In this document: positions 51,793 through 60,466 of the stretch, one piece after another | Layout of the letters: the number at the start of each line of letters is the position of its first letter | Position numbering within the stretch: position 1 is the first letter of the stretch | Origin: Pedobacter suwonensis | GTDB taxonomy: Bacteria; Bacteroidota; Bacteroidia; Sphingobacteriales; Sphingobacteriaceae | Assembly (NCBI RefSeq): GCF_900111825.1 | Contig: NZ_FOJM01000001.1 | Location: forward strand, 1-64,000 | Reading direction: 5' to 3' | DNA length: 64,000 bases | Notes under the pieces: model-generated | What the model saw: only the letters and a program-made list of their open reading frames with translations | The model's database searches: none | What the model was told of the DNA's origin: nothing | Program-made: the position numbers and the translations under genes

Positions 51793-51920
51793 GAAGGATT
51801 AAAAATTTTAGAATTTTAATGATAAGGAATACCAGATCAGATACATCGATATTTAAGCTTTAACTTGTCGAATAACTTTTAAAAGAGAAGCTGAAAAGAA
51901 ATTTTGCTGAGGGCTTGATT
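51793..51920. other. Intergenic DNA before GxxExxY remnant
   Basis: Part of a 450-bp stretch between the dehydrogenase and the SRPBCC gene. No gene or clear terminator found. The remnant that follows occupies about 51921-52126; the rest up to 52244 shows nothing recognisable. Confidence 0.4.
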
Positions 51921-52126
51921 TTTGGAAAAAGCCCTACCCTTTGTTATTGATAATCTATTAATTTTAGAGCTCAAGGCGCATAAATATGAAAAACTATCAT
52001 TCGGCACAAGCTAAAAATTTTATTGTAGCTTATAATTTCAATGTCGGATTATTGATTAATTTTGGCGCAATAAGTCTCCAGTTTAAAAAGATTTGCAATC
52101 CTGGAATGAATATAGATCAGGATTGA
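51921..52126 (+). pseudogene. GxxExxY-type protein remnant
   Basis: Two overlapping reading frames preserve the C-terminal half of a GxxExxY protein. One frame reads LEKALPFVIDNLLILELKAH then KYEKL. The +1/-1 frame from an ATG at 51986 reads MKNYHSAQAKNFIVAYNFNV, then GLLINFGAISLQFKK, and stops at 52126 after 46 codons. The ELK and GLLINFG blocks are family hallmarks; the N-terminal half with the GxxExxY motif is absent. Decay by truncation plus one frameshift is the simplest reading. Confidence 0.65.
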
Positions 52127-52244
52127 ACAAAGTCTAATGATTGGGATGATAACGTATACTTAATCTTAACTAATAAATAATCGGATCTGATTTTCCTGAG
52201 CTTTGATCACTAAAATCTTTAAATCCTAAAAATAATGATACAGA

Positions 52245-52622
52245 ATGGACTTTAAAAAATATACCTACATACCTGCCCCACCCGAAGAAGTTTATTTAGC
52301 GCTGACCAAGGATATCAGCATAAAATTATGGACCGGTGCCGAAGTGGAGTTTGAAGAAGTGCCCGGAACCGAATTTTCTTTCTGGGATGGCGATATTACC
52401 GGTAAAAACATCGAATTTGTTTATGGAAAGCAGATTGTACAACAATGGTATTTTGGAGAAGAAAATGAACCATCCATCGTAACCATTAAACTTCACGAAG
52501 ATAAAAAAGGAACATCACTTGAATTTAGGCAAACCAATATTCCTGATGAAGATTATAAAGATTTTACGGAAGGAATTCAGGAGTATTTTTTAGGTGGTCT
52601 GGTCGATTTTTTTGAGGAGTAA
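52245..52622 (+). CDS. SRPBCC/AHSA1-like START-domain protein
   Basis: A 125-residue soluble protein with the helix-grip fold of the AHSA1 branch: the start FKKYTYIPAPPEEVYLALTK, the central EFSFWDGDITGKNIEFVYGK, QIVQQWYFGE and a C-terminal long helix ending GGLVDFFEE. Such proteins bind hydrophobic ligands or act as Hsp90-type cofactors; the ligand is unknown. ATG start. It is followed 11 bp later by a lipoprotein gene on the same strand, so they are probably co-transcribed. Confidence 0.85.
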   Translation: MDFKKYTYIPAPPEEVYLALTKDISIKLWTGAEVEFEEVPGTEFSFWDGDITGKNIEFVYGKQIVQQWYFGEENEPSIVTIKLHEDKKGTSLEFRQTNIPDEDYKDFTEGIQEYFLGGLVDFFEE

Positions 52623-52633
52623 CAATAGCATCA

Positions 52634-53455
52634 ATGAAAGCTCCAATTAATACTCTCCTTTTTTCTTTTTTGCTAATTGTCTTTTTATCAAGTTCCTGCA
52701 GAACCTACCTAAGCCCGGCTTTACCTGGAAATAATATGGGGTATCTGCCGCGTCAGATGGAGGCCGATAGCATTAAATCGTTAACACATGCATCAGCCAG
52801 TTACGCCGGGGCGTCCTCTCCTGGAAATGGTAGCGTTTCATTTGAAATGGGTATGTTAAACATTAACCGTGCGCATACTTTTAAGGGGTTTAATGTTGCA
52901 TATGGTGTGATGGGTTATTTAGGAAATGCTGAACACCTGTATTCAAATAATAGAAATGATGCCAATGGCGATTACCCGCCCGCTTTTAACAAAAAAATGT
53001 ATGGTTTTGGTTTAAGAACTTCTGTCGGTTTTCACAGTACTTCCATAAATGGAAATACCGATTTCAGATTTATAAATTGGGAAAACGCACTAAGTACCGA
53101 AAATGGAGCATATGCTGATTTCAGGGATGAAATTTACAATGGTAAAGTTTATAATTATGCGGGTGTTTCAAACAGAAAAAGATTTTGGACAACCGGACTT
53201 TCAACCGAGGTAATTTTCAGGGCCAGGCGCAACCATGATATCAAACACGCTTTCAGGCTGTTCATTGGTGGAACTCCGGGACTGGCCAACAGTTTTAAAT
53301 ACGGCCAACTCGCAGATCTTGATAAAGTAATCAACAGTTCCTCTGCATGGAATTTTAACTACTTTTTAAGCGTAAAAAGATTTACACTTTCACTTGAAAT
53401 AGCGAAAAATATAAATCTTGCCAGTAAGATTTCTCTTGGGTATAAATTTCAATAA
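52634..53455 (+). CDS. Putative outer-membrane lipoprotein
   Basis: A 273-residue exported protein with a lipoprotein signal peptide (FLLIVFLSSSCRTY; lipid-accepting Cys22). The mature part is rich in aromatic residues and glycine with alternating strands (for example GFNVAYGVMGYLGN, MYGFGLRTSVGF, FTLSLEIAKNINLAS), suggesting a beta-barrel or surface beta-domain. No known family was recognised. It is co-transcribed after the SRPBCC gene and followed by a small membrane-protein gene 48 bp later. Confidence 0.75.
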   Translation: MKAPINTLLFSFLLIVFLSSSCRTYLSPALPGNNMGYLPRQMEADSIKSLTHASASYAGASSPGNGSVSFEMGMLNINRAHTFKGFNVAYGVMGYLGNAEHLYSNNRNDANGDYPPAFNKKMYGFGLRTSVGFHSTSINGNTDFRFINWENALSTENGAYADFRDEIYNGKVYNYAGVSNRKRFWTTGLSTEVIFRARRNHDIKHAFRLFIGGTPGLANSFKYGQLADLDKVINSSSAWNFNYFLSVKRFTLSLEIAKNINLASKISLGYKFQ

Positions 53456-53503
53456 AAACATATCAATGACAGAGCTGTTCTAATATAAATTAAAAGCAAT
53501 ATT

Positions 53504-53719
53504 ATGAACAGAACATTAGGAATTGTATTGATTGTTGTTGGCATTGCCATGCTCATCTGGACTGGTTTCTCTTATACTAAAAAAGAAAAAATTGTGGATG
53601 CAGGTCCCATTCAGATATCAGCAGATAAAGAAAAATCTGTAAACTGGCCTCCATATGCCGGTGGTATTATTTTAATAGCGGGTGTAATTGTTTTTGCGAC
53701 TTCGAAGAACAAGAAATAA
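53504..53719 (+). CDS. Small two-TM membrane protein, DUF3185-like
   Basis: A 71-residue protein with an N-terminal membrane segment (LGIVLIVVGIAMLIWTGFSY), a short polar loop containing VDAGPIQISADKEKSVNWPP, and a second membrane segment (YAGGIILIAGVIVFAT) with a Lys-rich tail. The layout and GPIQIS phrase resemble DUF3185 proteins. Function unknown. ATG start. It may belong to the two-gene unit upstream. Confidence 0.75.
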   Translation: MNRTLGIVLIVVGIAMLIWTGFSYTKKEKIVDAGPIQISADKEKSVNWPPYAGGIILIAGVIVFATSKNKK

Positions 53720-54047
53720 TATTGAAAATCCTTTCTGGCTATTATTTTAATTGAGTTAAATTATAATCTGGTTGAGCTAGTTAATGCATTTAATAATATA
53801 TTGATTTTAAATTACTTGTAATTTATAAGGTGCATTTATGCAATTGATTAACTCAGTGCTGTTGCAACCGGGGATAAGCGGAAACCCCGTAACCACCTGG
53901 ACAAAATATTGCGGGCAAAACCAGGGTAAGCAATGTGCTTGTTGGCACTAACTACGAGCAAAGCAAAAAAAAATAGCCTGCATTGCAGAGGTGAAGACGA
54001 TTTGAGATAGTAAAATCGTTATTGCATAAATGTTTTTTCAGAAAACT
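53720..54047. other. Intergenic region left of the IS-split repeat
   Basis: About 330 bp without a gene. The first part is A+T-rich. The second (53860-54000) is G/C-richer, with CCGGGGATAAGCGGAAACCCC, and looks like a non-coding interspersed repeat, but no second copy is in the window. Confidence 0.4.
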
Positions 54048-54115
54048 CGTCATCTCGACTGAAACGCGGTGGAATGGAGAGATCTAGGATCAAGCGGAAT
54101 TCTTGGGGGAAGCTT

Positions 54116-55099
54116 TTAAGCGTATATTTTTGATAATCTGAAAAGAAAGAAATTGATGTCTCTGACGCCTCTGGATGTTGCTCTGAACGCTTTGACTTTG
54201 GCATTGAAGGATTCGGCCGATGCATTTGTACCTCTGTTAATGAAGAAGTTTAAAATCGAAAGGTAATGTGACTGTATTGACCTGGCCACCGTACGGAAAG
54301 CTTCAATCCCGCAATCCTCAACCTGATTGTACTATAATGCCAGCTTTTTAAAGGCTTGTTCTTTACTCTTGCAGACTTTAAAGATATCCCCGAGCCTTAG
54401 TGATAGTTCATAAGCATGTTTCAATTGCGGATATCGTTCAAACAATAGTTCAGCACGTTTGCTTTGTACGGCTGTCCATTTTGAATGGTGTTTGAAAAGC
54501 AGGTATCTGCTTCTGGCAAGTAGTTGTTTGAGCGTATCTCCGTTAGAAAGCACCTCTGGCTGATAACCTGCTTTGTTCTTCCTGGCCTGCGCAACAGCCT
54601 GGTTTTCAAGATCCAGGGCAGCCCAGCGGTACTTTATCCTGCATTCCTGAACTGCATCATAAGCCAGTTTCTGTACATGGAAGCGATCAATTACCCGGTG
54701 TGCATTGACAAAACACCGCTTAATGGCCAGTTGCATATTTGCAGCCATGTCCATGGTTACCTCCTGTACACGTTTTCTAGAACGCTCAGGAATCTTCTTA
54801 AGCACACCGATGATATCTTCTGCTACAGTTCCCTTTATCATTGCTACGATGGCCCCTTTGCGGCCTTTTGCTTCCTTATTGGTAATGATGGTATAAAGTT
54901 CTCCGTTGGATAAGGCGGTCTCATCAATGCTCAGCCTGCTGCTTAGGTTACCAGCAAAAAGCATCCATTCATGGGCATGGTCCTTTTGATCCCAGCCAGA
55001 ATAATCGCTGATATGTTCTTTGTACTGCTCCTGGAGCTGCTTGCCCTCAACCTGGAAATAATGCCCAAGGTGATAGCAGCTGATGGGATGGTTATCCAA
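54116..55099 (-). pseudogene. ISAon1-like transposase with amber stop
   Basis: Main DDE transposase ORF of the element. It carries LSIDETALSNGELYTIITNK (first Asp), VTMDMAANMQLAIKRCFVNA (second Asp) and RVIDRFHVQKLAYDAVQE. After KKLAL a TAG at 54334-54332 interrupts the frame. The same frame then continues for 71 codons with YNQVEDCGIEAFRTVARSIQ and NASAESFNAKVKAFRA, containing the third acidic residue, to TAA at 54118-54116. The likely ancestral codon is TGG (Trp). The truncated product (255 aa) lacks the catalytic Glu, so this copy should be inactive unless the stop is suppressed or complemented. The TTG start at 55099 overlaps the upstream ORF. Confidence 0.88.
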
Positions 55100-55445
55100 A
55101 TATTCCTTTTAAAAAAAGACCGAATTCCGTTGTCATTCGCGCCCCTTTTCTGATCAGATCCCAGTCCCTGCTGATGATTGCATTGGTCTTTTTAACCGTC
55201 CAGCGCCGTCTTTTGATGCGAAGGGCTACTTTTTGTCCGCGGATGGGAAAGTCCTGGATGCTAACCTCAGGAAAGAATCCCTTGGATTCAAGATCTTCCT
55301 TCAGGTAGCCTGAAGGTGCGATATTCTTCTCTTCCAGATAGATCTGCAGCTCTTTCTGTTCCTTTTCAACTTTGGTCAGTTCGAAATAATCCAGGATCCC
55401 ATCGGGAAGTAATAAACTAATAAGGGTTTGCTCGGCTTGGTTCAA
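55092..55445 (-). CDS. ISAon1-type transposase N-terminal region protein
   Basis: A 117-residue first ORF of the element. It resembles the small N-terminal-region protein that accompanies ISAon1 transposases: LLLPDGILDYFELTKVEKEQ, LQIYLEEKNIAPSGY and SIQDFPIRGQKVALRIKRRR with a basic WTVKKTN stretch that probably binds the IS ends. It is intact, with an ATG start 49 bp inside the right repeat. Its last 8 bp overlap the start of the main transposase frame, which lies in +1, suggesting termination-reinitiation. Confidence 0.88.
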   Translation of the reverse strand: MNQAEQTLISLLLPDGILDYFELTKVEKEQKELQIYLEEKNIAPSGYLKEDLESKGFFPEVSIQDFPIRGQKVALRIKRRRWTVKKTNAIISRDWDLIRKGARMTTEFGLFLKGIFG

Positions 55446-55581
55446 TGTAAATCAGTAATTGTTCAGAATACAAAGGAACAAATTATTCTTTCCCCCCCAA
55501 GAATTCCGCTTGATCCGAGATCTACCAAATAGATTTCCCGACTTCGCTGCACTTCGCTCGAAATGACGAGTTTTTAAAAAT

Positions 55582-56748
55582 CTATATCTCGTAACTATAT
55601 ACCGATCTTATCGCATCCCTGAGGTTATATTTTGATGCCATCACTTCTCCGTAAGCACCCGCACTTCTGATAGCAAAAATATCCCCTCTAAACGATTCGG
55701 GTTGTTCTACCTCTTTGCCAAAACAATCGGTACTCTCACAAATTGGACCGACGATATCGTATTTTACGACTTCGGACTCTGGACGGACTCCGGACTGACT
55801 AAGATTCTCTATTTTATGGTAAGCCTGATACAATGCCGGACGCATCAGTTCGGTCATCCCTGCATCTAAAACAACAAAGTTTTTCTTCTTTCCGTTTTTA
55901 ATATACAGTACACGGGTAATTAATGATGCTGATTGACCAACCAAAGCCCTGCCCAGTTCAAAATGCACTTCCTGACCAGGTTTAATGGTTAAGAATTCAT
56001 TGAAAATTTTAAAGTAAGATCCGAAATCAGGAATTTGATGATCGGGGTTGTGGTAGTCGATCCCTAAACCTCCACCTACATTCAATACCTGAAGTTTAAA
56101 TCCCTTATCTTCAAACCATGCGGCAAATTCATTTACGCGAACGCAAAGGTTTTTATATACATCCAGATTGGTAATCTGCGAGCCGATGTGGAAGTGAATA
56201 CCGATAAACTTAAGATTTTCTGAAGCTTTTAGGGCATCGGTACATTCAGTTAAATCCCATGAATTGATCCCGAATTTATTTTCATCTAACCCTGTTGTAA
56301 TATTATGATGGGTATGTGCATCAACATTTGGATTAATGCGGATGGCAACCTGAGCAGTTTTACCTTTTTTAGCCGCCAGTTCATTTAATACCGCTAATTC
56401 CTGGATAGATTCTACATTAAAGCAAAAGATATCAAGATCCAGGGCCTCATTAATCTCTTTGTCAGATTTACCCACGCCGGCAAAAACAATTTTTTTATTG
56501 TCGAAACCAACCTCTACTGCTCTTTTAACCTCGCCGGCACTCACACAATCTGCACCGAAACCAATTTCTTTGATCTGTTTTAACACTACAGGATTGAAAT
56601 TTGCCTTTAATGCATAATGGATGTGAAATTGATAAGGAGCTGCTGCATCTGCACAAGTTTGCAGGGTTTTTTGCAACAGATCGGTATCATAGTAGTAAAA
56701 AGGCGTTTCAATATTGTTAAACTTTGATATATCTTTATCGGCGAACAT
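55582..56748 (-). CDS. lysA: Diaminopimelate decarboxylase
   Basis: PLP enzyme making L-lysine from meso-diaminopimelate. The 388-residue protein has the PLP Lys48 in HYALKANFNP, GVGKSDKEINEAL, GIHFHIGSQI, the glycine loop NVGGGLGIDY, and the C-terminal block VGPICESTDCFGK with the active-site Cys of the partner subunit, then AGAYGEVMASKYN. The ATG at 56748 is preferred to a TTG two codons upstream. It is divergent from two tiny membrane-protein genes, with the start codons interlocked, and separated by them from lysC, another gene of the same pathway. Confidence 0.95.
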   Translation of the reverse strand: MFADKDISKFNNIETPFYYYDTDLLQKTLQTCADAAAPYQFHIHYALKANFNPVVLKQIKEIGFGADCVSAGEVKRAVEVGFDNKKIVFAGVGKSDKEINEALDLDIFCFNVESIQELAVLNELAAKKGKTAQVAIRINPNVDAHTHHNITTGLDENKFGINSWDLTECTDALKASENLKFIGIHFHIGSQITNLDVYKNLCVRVNEFAAWFEDKGFKLQVLNVGGGLGIDYHNPDHQIPDFGSYFKIFNEFLTIKPGQEVHFELGRALVGQSASLITRVLYIKNGKKKNFVVLDAGMTELMRPALYQAYHKIENLSQSGVRPESEVVKYDIVGPICESTDCFGKEVEQPESFRGDIFAIRSAGAYGEVMASKYNLRDAIRSVYSYEI

Positions 56749-56917
56749 GTTCAAATTCCTTGTTATAATTTTAATTTTATTCTTTGCGCTAATTTATTTG
56801 GGTAACTACCTCGATTTAAAGCATGGAAGAATTACCCGGAAACAATATAATGGGAAAATCCGATTTTTTATCGTATTGCTATTATTGTTACTGTTTCTTT
56901 TATTTATAAAAAAATGA
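56747..56917 (+). CDS. Tiny membrane protein, 56 aa
   Basis: Two hydrophobic segments (MFKFLVIILILFFALIYLGN and a Leu-rich FFIVLLLLLLFLLFIKK) around a basic loop with DLKHGRITRKQYNGK. Its ATG overlaps the lysA ATG on the opposite strand by 2 bp, so the promoters of the two genes would have to lie within each other's coding region. It shares a 4-bp ATGA overlap with the next small ORF. The paired arrangement and membrane layout argue that it is real, though short. Function unknown. Confidence 0.5.
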   Translation: MFKFLVIILILFFALIYLGNYLDLKHGRITRKQYNGKIRFFIVLLLLLLFLLFIKK

Positions 56918-57078
56918 AGATAGAGGCCGCAATATTTATTGTTCTTATTCTTTCTGCAGGATTATTTAATTCTTACAAAAAATATAAAAACGGTTTGTTA
57001 CCAGCAAACTTTCTGGCTTTTCATTGCCTTGTCGGCCTGCTGGTTGTAATCGGCGCCTTTTTCTTATTATTCGAATAA
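56914..57078 (+). CDS. Tiny membrane protein, 54 aa
   Basis: Two hydrophobic segments (MKIEAAIFIVLILSAGLFNS and LVGLLVVIGAFFLLFE) joined by a short basic loop YKKYKNGLLPANF. It starts within the stop of the preceding small gene (ATGA). Its last 12 bp overlap the 3' end of lysC on the other strand. It is probably translated together with its neighbour. No family recognised. Confidence 0.5.
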   Translation: MKIEAAIFIVLILSAGLFNSYKKYKNGLLPANFLAFHCLVGLLVVIGAFFLLFE

Positions 57079-58380
57079 CCTGTTGTGTAAGCTTCTCAAA
57101 GCCTCTGTTTTATATTCGCTTAAAATTAAAAGCGAAACGTTATAGTTACTTCCACCATATGAAATCATACGGATCGGAATGTGTTTTAATCCTTCTAAAA
57201 CCCTACTGGCGAAACCGTGTTTCTCTGAACCGAAATCGCCCACTACACACACAATACTGTGATTGGTATCTACTTCAACAGTTCCAAAACTTTCCAGTTC
57301 TTCAATAATCTGTGGCAAATGCGCGGTTTCATCAATGGTTAAAGATACAGCTACCTCAGAAGTGGTAATCATATCAATAGGTGTTTTGTAACGTTCAAAA
57401 ACCTCAAAAACCCTGCGTAAGAAACCATACGCCAGCAACATCCGGCTGGATTGGATGCGGATTGCCGTAATACCATCTTTAGCGGCTATTGATTTAATTT
57501 TACCCTTTTCGCTATTATGGGTAATTAAAGTGCCGGCAGCAGAAGGTTCCATGGTATTCAGCAAACGAACCGGTATCTTATATTTCTGTGCAGGGAAAAC
57601 AGATTGAGGGTGTAAAATTTTAGCCCCAAAATAAGCCAGCTCAGCTGCTTCATCAAATGATAACTGCGCAATTGGTTTGGTTCCTTTAACAATACGAGGA
57701 TCGTTATTATGCATCCCGTCTATATCTGTCCAGATCTGAACTTCTTCGGCCATAATTGCCGCGCCCAATAAAGATGCGGTATAATCACTACCACCACGGC
57801 GCAGGTTATCAACTTCACCAAAACTGTTGCGACAGATGTAACCTTGTGTAATGAAGAGTTTATTGTCTTTATGTTGTTCCAGCAACGGCATTAAGTGCTT
57901 TGTGGTAAATGGAATGTCAGGTTCATTATCCTCATCCGTTTTCATAAAATCCAAAGCAGGCAATAGTACAGATGGTACGCCAATGGATTTTAAATAAATA
58001 TGGTATAAAGTGGTTGATAAAAGCTCCCCTTGTGCCAATACCACTTTCTCTTCAATCGATGTGAAAATATCATTGGCTAAACCTGCCAAAAAGTTGAAGT
58101 GATAATCGATTACTTCATTGCCCTGTTCCTGAAATTCGGCAGCAGGCAATAATTCAATCACAAACGTCTTATATTTTTGATACAGGTTTTCTACGGCTTC
58201 GCTTCCCTTCTTCTTATCGCCAGCTAAAAAATGAGTTGCAATTTCTACTAAACTATTTGTAGTTCCAGACACGGCTGATAAAACTACAATCTGCTCTTCA
58301 TTTGGATTAATGATATCCAACAATTTCGTCATGCGCTCAGGACTACCTACAGAAGTACCCCCAAATTTTAATATTTTCAT
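57067..58380 (-). CDS. lysC: Aspartate kinase
   Basis: First enzyme of the aspartate pathway, phosphorylating L-aspartate for lysine, threonine and methionine. The 437-residue monofunctional form has KFGGTSVGSPERM at the N-terminus, the catalytic region RRGGSDYTASLLGAA, the WTDIDGMHNNDPRIV aspartate-binding block, and two C-terminal ACT domains (about 300-437, ITAIRIQSSRMLLAYGF and NYNVSLLILSEYK), which give feedback control. ATG start. lysA lies 0.3 kb downstream on the same strand beyond the small membrane genes; co-transcription is unlikely. Confidence 0.95.
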   Translation of the reverse strand: MKILKFGGTSVGSPERMTKLLDIINPNEEQIVVLSAVSGTTNSLVEIATHFLAGDKKKGSEAVENLYQKYKTFVIELLPAAEFQEQGNEVIDYHFNFLAGLANDIFTSIEEKVVLAQGELLSTTLYHIYLKSIGVPSVLLPALDFMKTDEDNEPDIPFTTKHLMPLLEQHKDNKLFITQGYICRNSFGEVDNLRRGGSDYTASLLGAAIMAEEVQIWTDIDGMHNNDPRIVKGTKPIAQLSFDEAAELAYFGAKILHPQSVFPAQKYKIPVRLLNTMEPSAAGTLITHNSEKGKIKSIAAKDGITAIRIQSSRMLLAYGFLRRVFEVFERYKTPIDMITTSEVAVSLTIDETAHLPQIIEELESFGTVEVDTNHSIVCVVGDFGSEKHGFASRVLEGLKHIPIRMISYGGSNYNVSLLILSEYKTEALRSLHNRLFE

Positions 58381-58729
58381 TTACTTGCTAATGGTTTTAA
58401 AAGGTAACGAAACGTTCAGTTTTTTTATCCCAGGGCTCGGTTTAAAAGTTTATGATGATTTCGTTTATTTATAAACTGTTTCTAATCCATGATTATGCGA
58501 GGAGAACCTTACTGATTTTGCAACGATTATTAAAAAAGTTAAAATCGCCTCACATTAATAATGGATTTTCTTTATTATTGTATCGGGGCGTGAAATTAAA
58601 CAAAAGCAGCTTAAAAGCAACACCCTCAACAAAATAAAATTTGGATGAATTGAAATAAATATCTTCAAACCAAACCTCATCCATTAAAATTTGTTCATCA
58701 CGAGATATTAAACTAAAAAAAACAGCTCA
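58381..58729. other. Divergent lysC / phosphomutase intergenic region
   Basis: About 350 bp, A+T-rich, which should contain promoters of both divergent genes. A short ORF of 61 codons (58452-58637) has unlikely composition and is not accepted. No riboswitch-like fold (for example a lysine riboswitch) was recognised. Confidence 0.45.
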
Positions 58730-60466
58730 ATGCAGGCAATTGACCAATCAACGCAAGCCACCATTAATAAATGGTTAAATGGAAATTATGATGAAGATAC
58801 CAAGGCTGAAATCCAGTCCCTTGTAGATAAAAATGCAACAACCGAACTAACTGATGCATTTTACAGAAGTTTGGAGTTCGGAACTGGCGGTTTACGTGGT
58901 ATTATGGGTGCAGGTTCTAACCGTATAAACAAATACACCATAGGAACGGCTACACAGGGATTAGCCAACTACCTAAACAATAAATATCCTAACGAACAGA
59001 TCAAAGTGGCGATTGCGCACGATAGTCGCAATAATTCAGATTACTTTGCAAAAATCACTGCCGATGTGTTCTCGGCCAATGGCATATACGTATATTTCTT
59101 CTCTGGATTAAGACCAACGCCAGAGCTTTCTTTTGCTGTACGTCATTTTGGTTGCAAAAGTGGTGTAATGTTAACGGCATCGCATAACCCTAAAGAGTAT
59201 AATGGTTACAAAGCTTACGGTGCTGATGGAGGTCAGTTTACTTCTCCCGATGATAAATTGGTGATTGATGAAGTAAATAAAATTAAAAGCATAGATGAAG
59301 TAAAATTTGATCGCGTTGATGCAAACATTCAATTGATTGGTGAGGAGGTTGATCAGTTATATCTGGATGGCATTACAGCACTATCGATTTCCCCTGATGC
59401 GATTAAAAGACAGCAGGATTTAAAAATTGTATACTCTCCTATCCATGGAACTGGAATTACATTGGTTCCTAAAGCTTTAGCGCAGTTTGGCTTTACGAAC
59501 GTAACCATTGTTGAAGAGCAAAGTACGCCTGATGGTAATTTTCCAACTGTGGTGTATCCTAACCCGGAAGAAAAAGATGCATTGACTTTAGCGATGAACA
59601 AAGCTAAAGAAATAGATGCTGATTTAGTTCTGGCAACCGATCCTGATGCTGACCGCGTGGGTATTGCCGTTAAAAACAATAATGGCGAATGGGTATTGCT
59701 TAACGGTAACCAAACAGGCAGTTTGTTGATTAATTACTTATTATCTGCCTGGCAAAATAGCGGTAAATTGGATGGCAATCAGTTTATTGTAAAAACCATT
59801 GTAACCTCTAACCTGATCGAAGAAATTGCCAAAAAGAAAAATGTAACCTACTATAATACGTTAACCGGATTTAAATATATCGGACAGTTAATGACCGAAC
59901 TTGAAGGCAAAAAGTATTTTATCGGTGGTGGTGAAGAAAGCTATGGCTACCTGATTGGTGATTTGGTACGCGATAAAGATGCTGTGGTTTCTGCCGCTTT
60001 CATTTCTGAAATGACGGCGTATTATAAAGATAAAGGTGCTAGTTTATACAATGCCCTGTTGGATATGTATGTAGAGTATGGTCTTTATAAAGAAGACCTG
60101 GTTTCGCTAACCAAAAAAGGTAAATCCGGTGCTGAAGAAATCAAAGCCATGATGGTTAAATTTAGAGAAAATCCGCCTGCAACTTTGGGTGGTTCTAAAG
60201 TATCGGTATTAAAAGATTATGAATTAGGACAGGAAACAGATTTATCAACGGGAAAGATAACCAAACTGGATTATCCTACCTCTGATGTTTTACAGTTTAT
60301 TACCGAAGATGGCAGTATTGTTTCAGCCCGCCCGAGTGGTACAGAGCCTAAAATCAAATTCTATTGCAGTGTAAATGCACCTTTAGCCGATAGAAAAGAT
60401 TTTGATTCGGTTAATGCAAAGCTTGAAGAGAAGATCAAAACGGTTATGGCCGATTTACAGGCATAA
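58730..60466 (+). CDS. Phosphoglucomutase/phosphomannomutase
   Basis: A 578-residue alpha-D-phosphohexomutase that interconverts hexose 1- and 6-phosphates. Four domains are marked by the catalytic phosphoserine loop TASHNPKEYNGYKAYG (Ser141), the metal loop ATDPDADRVGIA, the sugar loop GGGEESYGYLIGD and the phosphate-binding loop RPSGTEPKIKFY. The long form (about 570-580 aa) resembles PgcA/PGM2-type enzymes rather than short phosphomannomutases. It would supply glucose-1-phosphate for envelope sugars. ATG start, single gene. Confidence 0.94.
   Translation: MQAIDQSTQATINKWLNGNYDEDTKAEIQSLVDKNATTELTDAFYRSLEFGTGGLRGIMGAGSNRINKYTIGTATQGLANYLNNKYPNEQIKVAIAHDSRNNSDYFAKITADVFSANGIYVYFFSGLRPTPELSFAVRHFGCKSGVMLTASHNPKEYNGYKAYGADGGQFTSPDDKLVIDEVNKIKSIDEVKFDRVDANIQLIGEEVDQLYLDGITALSISPDAIKRQQDLKIVYSPIHGTGITLVPKALAQFGFTNVTIVEEQSTPDGNFPTVVYPNPEEKDALTLAMNKAKEIDADLVLATDPDADRVGIAVKNNNGEWVLLNGNQTGSLLINYLLSAWQNSGKLDGNQFIVKTIVTSNLIEEIAKKKNVTYYNTLTGFKYIGQLMTELEGKKYFIGGGEESYGYLIGDLVRDKDAVVSAAFISEMTAYYKDKGASLYNALLDMYVEYGLYKEDLVSLTKKGKSGAEEIKAMMVKFRENPPATLGGSKVSVLKDYELGQETDLSTGKITKLDYPTSDVLQFITEDGSIVSARPSGTEPKIKFYCSVNAPLADRKDFDSVNAKLEEKIKTVMADLQA

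Larger units (their letters stand above)
54087..55516 (-). mobile_element. ISL3/ISAon1-like insertion sequence
   Basis: A 1430-bp element with perfect 23-bp terminal inverted repeats (54087-54109, GGATCAAGCGGAATTCTTGG followed by GGG; complement at 55494-55516) flanked by perfect 8-bp target duplications GAGATCTA (54079-54086 and 55517-55524). The 8-bp duplication and two-ORF layout fit ISL3-type elements of the ISAon1 kind. The ends and duplication are intact, implying a recent insertion, but the transposase has an internal stop. Confidence 0.93.
54048..55568. repeat. Extragenic repeat copy D, split by an IS
   Basis: The left part 54048-54086 (CGTCATCTCGACTGAAACGC ... GAGATCTA) and the right part 55525-55568 (ending CTTCGCTCGAAATGACG) make one CGTCAT...ATGACG element once the IS and one target copy are removed. 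The insertion is at the ATCTA near the hairpin tip, matching AGATCTACC in copy A at 17.3 kb. Confidence 0.75.

Noticed and set aside
55095..55140. Programmed -1 frameshift joining the two IS ORFs
   Set aside because: A TTTAAAA heptamer is present, but the second ORF lies in the +1, not the -1, frame; termination-reinitiation fits better.
58452..58637. 61-codon ORF before the phosphomutase gene
   Set aside because: It sits in the divergent promoter region, shows no family features and has the composition of A+T-rich non-coding DNA.
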